From Jaapia argillacea MUCL 33604 (taxonomy: Eukaryota; Basidiomycota; Agaricomycetes; Jaapiales; Jaapiaceae), in the NCBI GenBank assembly GCA_000697665.1, contig KL197710.1, forward strand, positions 108,078-172,077: a stretch of 64,000 nucleotides of DNA, written 5' to 3'. Made by a program: the position numbers and the translations under genes. Below, piece by piece: positions 22,702-37,121 of this stretch (position 1 is the first letter of the stretch; the number at the start of each line of letters is the position of its first letter). The notes below the pieces were generated by a model that searched no databases, had not been told where the DNA came from, and saw only the letters and a program-made list of their open reading frames with translations.

Positions 22702-24736
22702 CTAGATTGTTGGTATGAGAGTGAGTAGAGTGTAGAGATGTGACTGAATAGCACTTGCCTGCGTCAACAGTTCCGCTATCGAGAGGAATTCAGTATGAAC
22801 AAACGACAGTGGCCAGAGGAAGGACGAACCGGGATTCAGCATGGGTTCGCCGTCCTCAGTAAGCATGTGCTCCATCGGTGCTGGTCGAGAGGGTAAAGGG
22901 TGACTTGTCGAAGGTGTTCCCTGTGTGGGTGCCGATGCTTCCTCCTCATCGCCTTCTGCATCAGCATCCGCATCGCCATCAGGTTCGCCTGGTCCCTGAG
23001 ACGCAACAAGTGCACCAGAATCAGCCGACTGTGCGCTAGCGCCCCGTTCATTTGCTTGAGTAGCAGCAGGACCAGGGTCTTCAACCTTTGCACTAGGAGA
23101 TGCTGACTCCCTCCTGACGGACTCGAGAACCGCTTGTACCGCAGCTTGAGTCATCTCCAGAGACAGAAGATTAGACTTATCCTCAGAATTTGGTGGAGTG
23201 TTCTGTTGCGCTTCAAGCGAAGGGTCGATGACAGGTGCAGTCGACAGCGAGGGTGGAGGAGCCTGATCAGCCGCATCCTGCATTTCTGCATCTGAATTGG
23301 GGGCGGATTGAGTTGAGTCTACATTGGTGCCTTGCGGACCCGTAGCTTCTGTCGACGGCGGGTTGGTTGTTGCACCTAATCCGTTCGGAGGAGAATTGAG
23401 AGGAACAGCATCTGGATGCATGGGGTGTGGATATAGTGGCTGACCAGGATGCATAGGCATTGCCCCAACAGGATGTCGGTAATAGGGTGAAGGGTGATGA
23501 TAGAAGCCTGGATGAGGAGGTATTGGCGGGTACGCTCCCATAGGAGGTGGGTGGCCGTCGGGAGCCCAACCAGGAGGAGGACCGGGTGGCCAGCTCCCTC
23601 GTGTTGCGGATGTAGGGAGACCGATTGGGGTTTGGTAGTGCGAGGCGTCAATAATCATTCCCGGTGGTGGTGGATAAGCTTGAATACGATAGGAATTAGC
23701 AAGGACGGAATCGGAGAAGGGATGCGGATTACCTTGCATGGTGTGGGGGCGATAGTAGCTGGACGGACCGGGAGGGGGGCCTGGTGTCTTCGGTTGTGTT
23801 GATGACGAGGATCCGGCACTGGTTGATGCAACGGCGTTCTCCTGTGGTTTGGAGGTAGGGGAACCACTCCGACTTTTTGACTTCGACTTCGGCGAACCTC
23901 CATCTCCTCCTTCCTGCGCCTTTGCTTCTGGGTCAGGTTCAATCACCACCCCATTATGTCTAGAAGACCTAGTGTCAACGGGGTCATCTCAAGACAAAGC
24001 AGATGCGAACCTTGACTTCTGGTGTCGTCTCAAGGCGTCCGTCTTGGTCAGGATGTCAACCGGTAATATCAAAGCAACCGCAACACACACACTCACCCGA
24101 GTGAAGGTGGCATCACATTGCGGACATCGACTAATTAGCGGAGAAACGACGATGTAAATGCTCTGGGATGCCTTGTGACATAAGATCAAAGAACTCACAA
24201 CCCGGGCATGGAGTGTAACTTTGTCGTCCTCTGATGCCGCTTCAGATCGGCCTCGCGGGCGAATTGCTTGTTGCATCCGTTGATTTTGCATGGCCATACA
24301 CCCGTCTCTGGCGCCTTTTTCTTCTGAGGGGTTTTCTTCTTATGCGTTTCCTTCTTCTCCTCCGGCTTGATAAAGAATGCCACACAAGACAGTGGCGTCA
24401 GGGTGGCTGAAGCACCTGCAACCCATACACGGAAGGGCTTACCGTCTGTTTCATGTGAGCTCTGACCATCGTAGACAGTCTGTATTGCTGGAGGATACAG
24501 CCCGAATCGCTCAAGCTTCACCGTATCCACGAATAGAAAATATGGGAAGAGGATTCTGTGTAACTGGGGAACGCAGACGGTGGCACCAAAGGATGTTTGT
24601 GCCACTGTGGCGCCAAAGTCTCCAGAGCGTTCCCCCGGACCGGGTCGTGGACCCAAGTCTCCGCGTTTCTCAGATGACCTGGATCGCCACCCCCACGTCG
24701 AACGCAATGTATTATTCGAAAGTAACCATAAAACAT
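22702..24736 (-). CDS. C2H2 zinc-finger protein with a long proline-rich tail
   Basis: The central exons are clear. One exon ends with CKINGCNKQFAREADLKRHQ (first C2H2 finger) and is spliced through 24,131-24,198 to FRCPQCDATFTR, then through 24,043-24,096 and 23,960-24,010 to DALRRHQKSRHNGVV, completing a second finger whose HxxxxH spans a splice junction. The remainder, down to the stop at 22,702, is low-complexity, rich in Pro, Ser and acidic residues, with one optional 54-nt in-frame intron (22,776-22,829). A lysine-rich block precedes the first finger. The 5' end is uncertain: the ATG at 24,736 is 49 bp from the dynactin stop and the exons joining it to the fingers are unclear. Probably a nuclear DNA-binding protein; target unknown. 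Confidence 0.65.
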
Positions 24737-24784
24737 GTAGAAAATGAGGGTTCTATAATATCAGAGTCCCATAGAGCAAGGATA

Positions 24785-27700
24785 CTACCGAGAATTTCCA
24801 ATATTGCTGGCCCGCTCCATCAGCCCTTTCACCCTTCTACTCAGCCGCTCAGCCTCCTGCCTCCGTTCAATGACTTGGTGGGCAGGCGTTTTCTTCATCG
24901 GCATCCACACTTTCCCTCCTTTCCCTTGGGCCCGCTTCGCATTCAGTTCCGAGAGATCCACAACACGAGGCGATGAGGAGAACTTGATCACATCGCGATA
25001 CAACAACTTCGTCTCTGTGCTCAATGATCGTAGTGTTGGTGGGGTGTGGGGAATTTCAGAGTCTGAATCATCGGAATCCGAGAATCCTGAGGGATCCAAT
25101 GGAGGTGTGGGCTCTCGACTCGACGGGATAGGCAAGGCGGGCAGTGCTTCGATTTCTTTGAGGAGATCTTGGCCCTTGAGGTATGAATTCTCCGTACGGA
25201 GGTAACGAACGGTTCCACGAAGTGCTTCGATCTGTGGCGTAGTGAATACTAAGAAGGGAGGGAAAACATGCGTCCCATACCTGTTCCAGCAGATAGGACG
25301 TCTCCAGACTTCCCTCTACAGGCACGCTGTCGGCCTCTGCAGCTGGTGCGCCAGACGCTGTGAACTAGGGTCAGAAAGTTACGACAATCAATTCGACGCA
25401 ACATACCTTCACGTTGAGGACCAGGCGCAGCCACCTTCAACTTCGCGTTCTCCTGCTCCAGTACATCCAGATCCGCTTGCAACTGTTCCATTGCCTCCTC
25501 GTACGCCCTTTCCTGCTTCCTCGCCTTCGACAACTCGCCCTCAAGATCAGTGATCGTATCTGCCTGTTTCTTCACAGCCTCCATTCTGCGATCCATCAGC
25601 TCAATCTTGACAGTCGTTTCTTGGATGTGCTGGTCTTTGGACTTAAGCGTTCGATACAGGCCTTGCATCTCGTCGTTGAGTTGGGCCAGTTTGCGCTCTG
25701 CTTCGACGTTGATCGCCGTACTGGCTTTAATCTCTTGGACGCGGATTACCCAAGGCGCTGTCCCAGTAACTGCAAAAAAGGACACACGTCAGGAACATTC
25801 AACAAAATGGCGAAATCAGACTCACTCTTCATCGCGTTCTCCGTTTCCAGCGACAATGGCAGGAGTGCGTTGGCCTCCTGGATGACATTTGTGATGTACT
25901 CGCTAACCAGCTCCCAAGTTGTCAATCCCTCTTTCCGTGTTTTAGCCACGGTAGAAGAAGCGATTTGTCTGACAAAGGAGAGGACGGTGCCGAGCTGGAA
26001 GGACGACTTGGAGCTGCGGACATCACTGATATGGGGCATGATTTGTTGTGCCAACTGCAAATCACATTGTCAGAATCAGAGAATCTGGGTGGAGAGGTAC
26101 AACTAACCTGGATACCAAAGTTGACAAGCTCGGCGCTGACGTTATTGAGAGCTTGAAGTTGTGGAATGAGATGGGCCTTTAACGCGCTCGAATCGCGGAT
26201 CAGATCCTCCAAGCGCTTGGTGAGTTTCCTGAATATCAAGTCAGTGTCAGTAACGGTCTACAGTAGCTCAACACAGAGGTGATACTGACCTTGACACCAC
26301 TTTCGCGCTCTTGCATTGATCCAGTAGCTTCTGAAGGGGCTCGAAGAAGTCGATATCCATATCATACCCAGCCAGATCAAGGACAACGTCTAATCCGCGG
26401 AAGTTTGCATCAGCGATCAACAAGGTAGGCGGTGCTCACATACCATTATCCTTAGTAGCAACTGCAATCGAAGTCTTGGCCAATCCCATCGACGCCGATA
26501 CCATATCGAGATCCAACTCGAAGGAGGTGGCATACCCGAGCTCCCTCTCACCGAGATCATGATCGAACCCGGCAAAGTACGTTTCTGCGAGGTGGTCAAA
26601 TTGTGCTTGCAACCTACGGCAAAACGGCCTTAATACAGCGCGTAGGGAGACAAAAGATGAACTTACTTGGCAACGTCACTAACACACTCCATCTCTCTAA
26701 ACTCATCTCGGCGTAACAGGTCAATATGCATGTCGATGCGTTTCTCCATAGGCGCCAACTCGGGGTAGAGCCGCCCAATTTGTAAGAACGATTCAACATC
26801 GCAGTGACGCAAAACTGCAGCAAACCGCTTGCATAACGTTGATAAGCTCGCGATGCGACCTCTCATCTGCCGTTGGCATCATCAGTGTATAGACAAATAT
26901 CGAAGCTGGGATACACGAACCTCGCATATACCAACGAGTACGTCAGGTATCGGGCCATTCAGTGATTCAGGCAACCCATGAGCTTGAGCGACAACTGAGT
27001 TGATCAAATCGGCTTTATAGCCTAATCGTCGGAAGAACAGGTAACAGTTCGTAGCATCCGTGTCTGATTCCACGTAGAGCTGAGGCAGGTATGGCTGAAT
27101 CACACCCCGAACACGATGGAGTCAATTTATCACGTCTGCAGCGAGCATGAGTTGCAGAAATCCCCACCTGAACGATGGATAGCAGTTCCTTCGCCTCCCT
27201 AGCTTCCAACCTCAAGATCTCATGTTCGATATGTTTCGCTTGGTGTTTCGAAGCAGTGGATTGAAGTTTGAGGTTCAGAGACATCATGGCGGCTGTTTGA
27301 GAAGCTGCAGAGGCGGATTCCTCCTTAGCTGTATGAGTTTGTGCACGGAGGCCGTCAAGTTCCCTATTGAATAGTTAAGGGTGGGTGAGGATCTGGGAGT
27401 TGAAGTGAAAGGGGAAGAGGTAGACAGAGACATACGTTTGCAGCTGAAGGACAAGCTCTCTAAATTGGTTGATGGTGCCCTCCATATCTAAACAAGCATC
27501 CTCTAGAGCTTCGACTCTGCGTTGGTGGTCACGGATCTGGGTATCTTTCAAATCTACACCCAACAAAATTGCCATGAGATTCGAGCGGCTGAGAAACAAA
27601 TCGGGAATTTGGGATGAAGGGAGGGAGGCGTACCAAGATCTTCTTGCATAGCTTTCTCAGTCTCCATATGATTCTCCTCCAGCTCATCGTTCAATTCTTT

Positions 27701-29865
27701 CAGAGCTTCAAGATCTTCAATGGTTATTCTCATCTCCTCGATTTTCTACCAAGATCGATGGTCGGAAGTGAGTGAATTCGTGACTAGTCAAAGGTGGGGA
27801 TGGTGGGAGGAGTAACTAACCTCACTCAACATCAAGTTCCGCTCAGTCAGTTGTACGAGGAGGTCCTCCGCTCCCAGAGCATCGTCCAGTTGAAGTTTCA
27901 GATCTTCGATTTGAGTGTCGGAATTTGCGAGTTTGCTTAAGGTGTCTTCGTATGAAACTGTTGATAGGATAATGGGATGTGTTTACTGAGTACCCGGAAC
28001 CAAGTACAAAAAGTGAACTCACTTTGCAACTCATCAAGCATCGCAACGTCCTTCTCCATTTCTTGGATTCTCCTCCTTTGCTCTTGCTCTGTTTCCGAAG
28101 ACAGATCTCGGAGACTACATCCAGCAGAATCCAGTCAGTCATCGGCGATGGGGAAAAGCACGCTGTTGCCGCCGTCTGCAGAGCGTGGCATGGGGGAGTG
28201 CAGACATACCGGACCAAAGCCTCCTTCAACCTCTCATTTTGCTTCTCCAACTGAATATAAGCCAAGCTCGACTTTGCCGGATCAGCTCTCTCCTCTTCAC
28301 CATCACTCTCACCCAAACCATCGTCTTCCCCAACCCCACTCTCTCCTCCACCTTTCAATACACCCAATTCGACCTCCACAACAGCCAATTTCTCTCTCAA
28401 CTCTTCCAATTCCATCTCTGCCACCTCTGCTCGTTCCTCTGCTACTTCCTTATCCAACATCGCCATTTCGAGTTGTTCTTGGGCGTCTTGATGACGGTTT
28501 TCGGAAAGGTTCGTCACCTACACAACCAGACGTAAGCTCCCAACTCCACACTAATACCCTTTGAAGCACGAGTGAACCAAAAGCGAACCACAAACCTGTT
28601 CAACCTCAACCAACCTCCTCCTCAACTCCCCCAGCTCTTTCGCTTGCTCCACAACTTTCGCCTGCAGCTTTGGTCTCAAACTAACAAAACTCTCAGCTTC
28701 ATTCAATCGGGCTTCTAATTCCAATATATGTCGATGATCGTCTGTACGTTTAGCTTCGAGGACGCGGATTTTTGTTGTGGAAGTGTGGAGGGATGATTCT
28801 AGGTCGTGGATTTTGCTGAGGGATGTTTGGAGGGCTATGGTGTCGGGATGCGGAGGTGGGGGTTGCTGAGTTGATGACATAGAACCAGTTAGAGGAGGGG
28901 AATAGGTGAAAGTGAAGAAGGCGTACAGAGTTATTGGACAGGGAGGAAGCGGGTCTTGAAGGTGCTCTCCCTCCATTGACTTGAGGTGGGAATGAAAACG
29001 CTGACGGCGGGTGAGCGGGTTGCATAGGTGGAGGTGACGAAGTCCTCCTTGTAAGCGAAGCAGGGATAGGAGGTGGAGACGACGTTCGTTTGATTGGAAG
29101 AACAGGTGGGGTTCTTCCCAACCCATGACCCGGTCCTTGACTCTGCCCCAAAGGCGAAAAAGTATGTTCAACCCTAGGCGAAGGAGAAGCCAAACTCGGA
29201 CTTGGCGGATGTCCCAAATTCTCGAAATTCAGCGATGGTCTTCCAAGGGACTTGCGTGGTTGTAACCCTCCAGGACCTGGTAAGCCGACATTTGAAGTAC
29301 GTTTCGTAGGTGAAGGTAATCGAGGGGCTTGTCCGACAATGGGGGATTTGAGATTCTGGGTGGAAGGCTTTGCGGGACTTTGTGAACGACCCTTTGCAGG
29401 GCTTGATGAGCGGGTTGATGATGGGTGAGGCGAGGGTTGAAGGGGAGGGGGAGTGGGTCGATGTGAAGGTGGTGCTGAAGAGCTTCCAGTCCTGGCATGG
29501 GATAGACCTGGACGAGAAGTGACCGCGTTTGATATCGATGCTCGTACGGGGTTTTGCTAAAACAATCCAATCCAACCTATTATTCCACCTCCTCGACCAT
29601 GACTGATCGAAACAAAAGTACTCACTGGAACTGGTGCCACAACTTGTTCCTCAACAACCTTGACTTGACTTGGCCTCACGAATACGCCATATCCAGGTTT
29701 ACAGGTGAAATACTGGACACCTTTGATCGATCCATCATTCTTGCCGTTTGCCTCATGCAATTCGATACCAATCCATTTGCCAGGGGCGAAAGCGGTTGGG
29801 CCAGCGAAACGGACTGTTCCACGGCCTGGGGGTACTTCGACTAGCGCGCCGAGGGGAGGATCCAT
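24785..29865 (-). CDS. Dynactin subunit p150Glued (CAP-Gly)
   Basis: A large gene with many short introns. The first exon (29,865 down to about 29,627) encodes a CAP-Gly domain with GTVRFAGPTAFAPGKWIGIE, the signature GKNDGSIKG and YFTCKPGYGVFVRPSQV, which binds microtubule plus ends. A long Ser/Pro/Arg-rich linker follows (about 29,570-28,900), then coiled-coil exons (about 28,870-27,400), the dynactin-specific central region (about 27,300-25,760), a second coiled coil (for example KQADTITDLEGELSKARKQE near 25,550) and a C-terminal segment ending MERASNIGNSR. The layout matches the p150 subunit that links dynein to cargo, including nuclear and vesicle transport along hyphae. The first intron starts GTGAGT after VAPVP. 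It is complete, with no break noted. Confidence 0.9.
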
Positions 29866-29980
29866 TGTGATTAATATTTGGATGCTTTAGTTATTTAATG
29901 CATGAACCAAGGGCAGTAAAGACGGTGGGCTGAGCGTGGTAGGCGTGTTGCCCCCGATCCGTCGTGACACTGGCTATGGT

Positions 29981-29986
29981 CACGTG
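29981..29986. promoter_or_regulatory. CACGTG E-box between Atg27 and dynactin p150
   Basis: The palindrome CACGTG lies within TGGTCACGTGTCACACG, about 115 bp upstream of the p150 start codon. It could bind a bHLH factor; this is inferred from sequence only. Confidence 0.3.
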
Positions 29987-30163
29987 TCACACGCGCAACC
30001 GCTGTCCATCTTTTGGTGGTGTAAGTGTCTGAGGTGGTCGAATGTACACGGACAGATTAATGCGCCATGCAAATATATGCAGACATGAATTCGAAGATCC
30101 AAAGAAGAACATCTCGACGGAATAAAGTCCAGGGCACGATACAGAGCAGAATCCAACAGACAT

Positions 30164-31719
30164 TCACTCCTCATCATCATCATCCTCTTCCTCATCAGAC
30201 TCGTCCACCAACTTAGCATCGGGATGTGGCTGCAGCGGCACCGGTTGTCGACCAAAAGACCGTAATGGTTGCGGCGACCTCGACCCCTGAACCTGAACCT
30301 GACTCAAACTCTGTTTCGGAGGTGGAACTGGAGGCGAACCCATCCCTTCCTCCTCGTCCCTTCCAACACTAAACAACTCTTCCCTCTCTTCCGCCGAGGC
30401 AGGGACCCGGGGTCGCTCCACACGAGGTGCGACAGGAGGGCTAGCACGTCCAACAGTAGCTTGATGAGAAGCTGGATTAATATCAGCCGCCACGTTTGCT
30501 TGATGCGAAGCCGGGTTGACACCGCCGCCCACAGATGGAACTCCACCACTTTGAGCTTGATGAGAAGCAGGGTTCACACCACCCCTCCCTCCTCCTCCCT
30601 GATACCGCGCATACCCATACCCCCTTCGCTGACTCTGCACTCTCTCGAAACAATCATGGAAAAAGTCGACTGTATCGGTGAATGAAAATATGGATATGCG
30701 TGGGAGTTGGTCGAATCCGCGTTTGTAGAGGACGTATCGGTTGTAGAGGATGGAGGCGACGATGTAGAGAATGAAGAGGGAGCCGGCGCTGGGTGAGTGG
30801 CGTCAGCTGCGGAATATGAGAGAATGAGGAAGGGGGACGGACATTGTAGCTAGGACAACCATGATGCCGGATGATTCACTGGGTTCGTGTGTTGGGCATG
30901 CGTACTACGCGGCAGTGATTGCTTAGCAGCCGGGAGGTAAGGGATTGTAAGTAAAAGGCTTACACTTGTTCTCCATTCCAAGAAGAAAGCGCATGCATCA
31001 GAGTCTCCCTGGGGTATTTGTGCAATCAATTTCGGTGAACCTAGTATGATTCAAAAATCAGTATCACGGAAAGCATATAAGGAGTGTGGCCGCCAATACG
31101 TACCTGCTGCGAAGACGCTCGTGTCACATACGAAACGAATGGCCGTAGCCGCCCTTAAACTCCCAGCATTCGAACATGGAGACCCTTCCCCAAGAAACAA
31201 CAACGGGTGACCATCTTGTACATCCAAAGTTCTATTGACAGATCTACGAATGGGACACCCGATGAGCACTGACAGTAACCTAGCGACAACAGACCCACCC
31301 AATGGAGAAATCACCCCTCTCCTTCCTCGCAAATGCGCCCACTTGGTCTGCTCTATCCAGATGCCAAGTTTCCGTCATGACGCTCTTGCAGACATTGATG
31401 TAATAGTCTTGACCAGTGGCTGATTTGAAGGTATAGTCTTTACTGCGCAGAAAACCAGCAGAAACAGGCGATCAGTTAGCAGTAATTCCCAGCCGAATAA
31501 TAGTGCGGAGGTAGCTAGCCAGGTAGGATGGTAGGGCCACTACCTGGAAAGCTATGAGCACGCGGGTATGTACCTGGCAGAAAGACGGTTGAGGTCAAAG
31601 TATTTGCCATCCCTTTTTGCTGTGCACAGTTTTTCTTCTACTGCGGATACTCCAGTCATCAGGAAGGCCAGAGTCCAGCATAGCAGGGTCGACAGGGTGA
31701 CGATGGACGTGTGTACCAT
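30164..31719 (-). CDS. ATG27: Autophagy-related protein Atg27
   Basis: The start at 31,719 opens a signal peptide (MVHTSIVTLSTLLCW...), followed by LCTAKRDGKYFDLNRLSA, typical of the lumenal mannose-6-phosphate-receptor-like domain of Atg27. Later exons give NRTLDVQDGHPLLFLGEG, SLRAATAIRFVCDTSVFAAG and CAFFLEWRTSVAC, with the paired cysteines of this fold, then a transmembrane segment near 30,730-30,790. Atg27 is a type I membrane protein that cycles between Golgi, endosomes and autophagosome precursors and helps Atg9 traffic. The cytosolic tail is unusual: three NPASHQA repeats (about 30,460-30,570 on minus), a proline-rich part, and a run of acidic residues at the C-terminus. It is divergent from NDUFS2. 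Confidence 0.85.
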
Positions 31720-31927
31720 CCTAACTGCAGACTTGCATTGACACAGTCGCGAAGGTGAAATCGACGTAGGAAGAGCGATCGTAACGCGTGACGTCCCCTG
31801 TTACGTCCAGCTGTCGGTCCACACGGTCCACTTACTGGTCCATTTTATGCCAGTCCACGGACACGGCGGACCCCGTCTTGACCCGCTCACTCCGTCGGAC
31901 AAGTTCGTCGTTGGCAACAGACCTACA

Positions 31928-34119
<2,192 letters not shown>

Positions 34120-34324
34120 GGTTGGTACGGTCCAAAATGGTGTATATTACTATTGGCGCAAAGAACGATCCTTCCGTTTTTGTTTTTTTCTTTCGTTTCA
34201 TGTTATATGCTACGTCCATCCCGATTTTCCTGGGACACTTCCTGTCTATGGACACCCTGACATCAAAGATGCCCGTCGGATGATTTCCGAGGACGCCCGT
34301 CAGACTATTGCCAAAGAATGCCCA

Positions 34325-35836
34325 TCAGACTATCTCCAAAGGATGTTGATCAGCCTTGCTAACGACCACCTCTATATCTTGCCCCCAGAGTCCTGTGGTG
34401 AGGTGTTGAGCTAGGATGGGGAGGTAACCTCGTTCTGTGTTTGTGTGTCCGCAGAGGATGATGTGGTGATTACTTGCTTGGGCTGCTATGACTTCGTGCT
34501 ACACGGGTTTGGGGTGATTAATCCACCATAGAGGAGTGAAAGGTGAAGGGGATATATGTGAGAGGAGTAGGGGGCTTACGTGGGACATCTCGCCTGTCAA
34601 GTAAACGTCTGCGTTTACACCTAGGAGCATGGAACCTCCAGAACCAGCGCATATAGCGACTGATTGGACTTTGCTCGATGTTTCGTTTTGGAGATCGCCG
34701 TGAGGTTGGGGGTAAGCGACTTGTACTGAAATAATATGAGAGGTTGAGTAGGAGAAGGGGGGGGGGGGGGGGGAANNNNNNNNNNNNNNNNNNNNNNNNN
34801 NNNNNNNNNNNNNNNNNNNNNNNNNNNNNNNNNNNNNNNNNNNNNNNNNNNNNNNNNNNNNNNNNNNNNNNNNNNNNNNNNNNNNNNNNNNNNNNNNNNN
34901 NNNNNNNNNNNNNNNNNNNNNNNNNNNNNNNNNNNNNNNNNNNNNNNNNNNNNNNNNNNNNNNNNNNNNNNNNNNNNNNNNNNNNNNNNNNNNNNNNNNN
35001 NNNNNNNNNNNNNNNNNNNNNNNNNNNNNNNNNNNNNNNNNNNNNNNNNNNGGGGGGGGGGGGGGGGGGGGCAGTAAAGTGGAGGTACCGTGTAATAAAC
35101 CAAGATGTTTCTTCACCCTCTTGATGATTTCTCCAAATTCTACTGGGTGGTTGAACCTGACTATCCTCCCAGGAGCGCCCAAATCCTCTTTCAAATCTTC
35201 AATAACCTCCACCCACCCTTCCTCCTCCCCCTGCCCTCTCCCCATCCCCACCCCAAACTCCTTCCCATCCTTCCCTCTAACTGTCCCACCCCACCCCTCA
35301 GGATGCGCAAACAACCCCCCAGCCAACCAATCACATATCCCACCCCAAACACCATCCAGCGCCGTATGCGGCGAGTAAACGCTGATTCCGTTCGAGGCGC
35401 AGGTGAGGAGGGTTTTTTGGAGGGGGTTGGAGAGGGTTAGGGAGGGGAGGGGATTGAATATTGGGGGGTGGTAGGAGAGGATTAGGGATGGGGGCGTGGG
35501 GTGGGAGAGGGCTTCGTGGAGGACGCGGGGTGTTAAGCTAGATTGGGGTGTTAGTTTGTGAGGTGGGGAGGGGCAGGGTACTTGCTCGATTGTGAGGAGG
35601 ACTTTCCGGGCTTCCGGGCGCACGAGAGGGGATTCTATACCGGGGTGCCTTTTTTAAGAACTTTGTGTGTTTGGTTGGGTGGAGGTTGACTGACCTAGTA
35701 ACAACCCGACCTAATGTTTGTTATCAATGGGATCGGTCGGGAGAGAAGGGGCGAGACGGACATTATCCCATTTCTCTGCTAGACGGAGAGGGGCGATACG
35801 TTCCATCGCTTGGGTTACACATCTGACGACTGACAT
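34325..35836 (-). CDS. NIF3 family protein
   Basis: Exons spliced by hand give a complete family member: start MSVVRCVTQAMERIAPLRLA, then EKWDN joined to VGLLLESPLVRPEARK across two short introns. Next come LSYHPPIFNPLPSLTLSNPL, an insert rich in Gly and Glu, KKHLGLLH joined to VQVAYPQPHGDL, ICAGSGGSML, DVYLTGEMSH joined to HEVIAAQASNHHIILCGH and TNTERGYLPIL, ending at 34,325. These are the conserved metal-binding and core strings of the NIF3/DUF34 family, whose biochemical role remains unsettled (often labelled GTP cyclohydrolase 1 type 2 homolog). The assembly gap lies wholly in the intron 34,726-35,088, so no coding sequence is lost. The 3' end converges with NDUFS2, 205 bp apart. Confidence 0.85.
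34776..35051. other. Assembly gap (276 N) bounded by G homopolymers
   Basis: The unknown bases are flanked by runs of about 17 G on the left and 20 G on the right. The gap sits in a NIF3 intron. Frames that appear to read proline or glycine through it are artefacts. Confidence 0.95.
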
Positions 35837-36040
35837 TGTTGGAGATGGTGATGATTTGTTTTACGCGATGATGCCTCCAAGTGGAACAGAATTTGATGTT
35901 TGTATGTTACAGACGCTGGATAAGTGATATTCCATGGCTCTACAACATCTCATCCCCGCTCGCCCAACGCCACGATGAACAATCCATGAACAATCCTCCT
36001 CTGTGTGCACTCGCCGCTGCCCGACTCCTGTACCGCGTGA

Positions 36041-36052
36041 TGACGTCACGTG
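36041..36052. promoter_or_regulatory. Overlapping TGACGTCA and CACGTG in the NIF3/glutaredoxin promoter
   Basis: TGACGTCA (36,041-36,048), a perfect CRE/ATF-type palindrome, overlaps CACGTG (36,047-36,052). Both lie in the 305-bp space between the divergent NIF3 and glutaredoxin starts. In fungi, ATF/CREB-type bZIP factors acting at CRE sites respond to stress, which would fit a redox gene. This is inference from motif and context. Confidence 0.45.
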
Positions 36053-36141
36053 TCGATTGCGAAACCAGTGAGGATCTGTCATCGCTGTCCACCTGAATCT
36101 CCCAATCCGACAGTCCTCGCCCCTTATAAACCCAGCTACTG

Positions 36142-36712
36142 ATGTTCTCCAGTATCTATCGTGCCATCTCATCCCGCGTCCTGTCTTCATCCGCCTCCTC
36201 CTCAAACCCTTCTGTTAACCAAGCTAGACTCATGGCCGTCAAAGATCTCGTAGACGTGAGCACTTGCTATCCACTACATGTTGTGAGGGCGTAGTGCTAA
36301 TACGATGTATGGCGATAGACGACCGTGTCGGACAACACCATTGCCATCTTCTCAAAGACCTATTGTCCTTATTGTCAGAGGGCGAAGCAACTTCTCACTT
36401 CAAAGTTCCCTAATGTCTCAACCAAGATCGTCGAGTGCGTTCTTCCCATCCCCTTCCCCTCCTGCGAGGTACTAAACTTTTGGGCGCAGGCTTGACGAAT
36501 TGGAAGATGGGAGTGATATCCAGAATTACTTGTTAGAGAAGACGGGTCAGAGGACCGTGCCTAATATCTTCATCAGTACGTCCCCTCCCCCCTCCCGTAT
36601 CCTTTTCACGTCCCAACGCTTTCGCCCTCCAGACAAGGAACATGTAGGAGGTTGTGACGCTGTTACGAGTCTTGATAAGAATGGCAAACTCGCAGCTCTG
36701 GTTAAGGCGTAA
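36142..36712 (+). CDS. Dithiol glutaredoxin
   Basis: Four exons (36,142-36,255; 36,319-36,434; 36,490-36,575; 36,633-36,712) give 131 residues. The active site is CPYC within FSKTYCPYCQRAKQLL; TVPNIFI and GGCDAV are the glutathione-binding loops. It reduces disulfides and glutathione adducts. The first 30 residues (MFSSIYRAISSRVLSSSASS) look like a mitochondrial presequence, while an in-frame ATG at 36,232 (MAVKDLVD) would give a cytosolic form of the usual length. A TATA-like CTTATAAACC sits only about 20 bp upstream of the first ATG, so some transcripts may begin inside this leader and use the second ATG. Confidence 0.92.
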
Positions 36713-37121
36713 GGACCCTTGCTCTTCCATACCCCCTCTATGATTAGTTGGAGCATACTTCTAGATCGGATGCGTCGAAGTTGTGAGTTATGGTGGGGTG
36801 TATGTATTCTTCGAGTGGAAATGAAATCATGGCTTGATGTTTTCTACTTTCTTTGCGAGAGTCGGTGTGTATTTTCGGTATGAGAACGTAATGTATGGAG
36901 AAAGTCTTGTAAGTATGTTGAGATGACAATGTTTTGGACATGAACAACGCGACAACGACGTGTCAGCTCGACCTCCGAATTGTACCCAAACTTCCTCCGT
37001 TCAAGGTCATACAGTCTTTACATCCCGAGCCTCCCTCCATCTCTTCTCAAACATTACTCTTTCTTGAGCGCTTGAGCCCCAATCGCACTCCTTCTTGAAT
37101 CGCAATCCCGAAGCAAACCAA

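Noticed and set aside
34499-35623. A 374-codon frame reading through the N gap with proline runs
   Set aside because: The proline runs come from C homopolymers in an intron and the middle is unknown bases; the real NIF3 exons lie on both sides.
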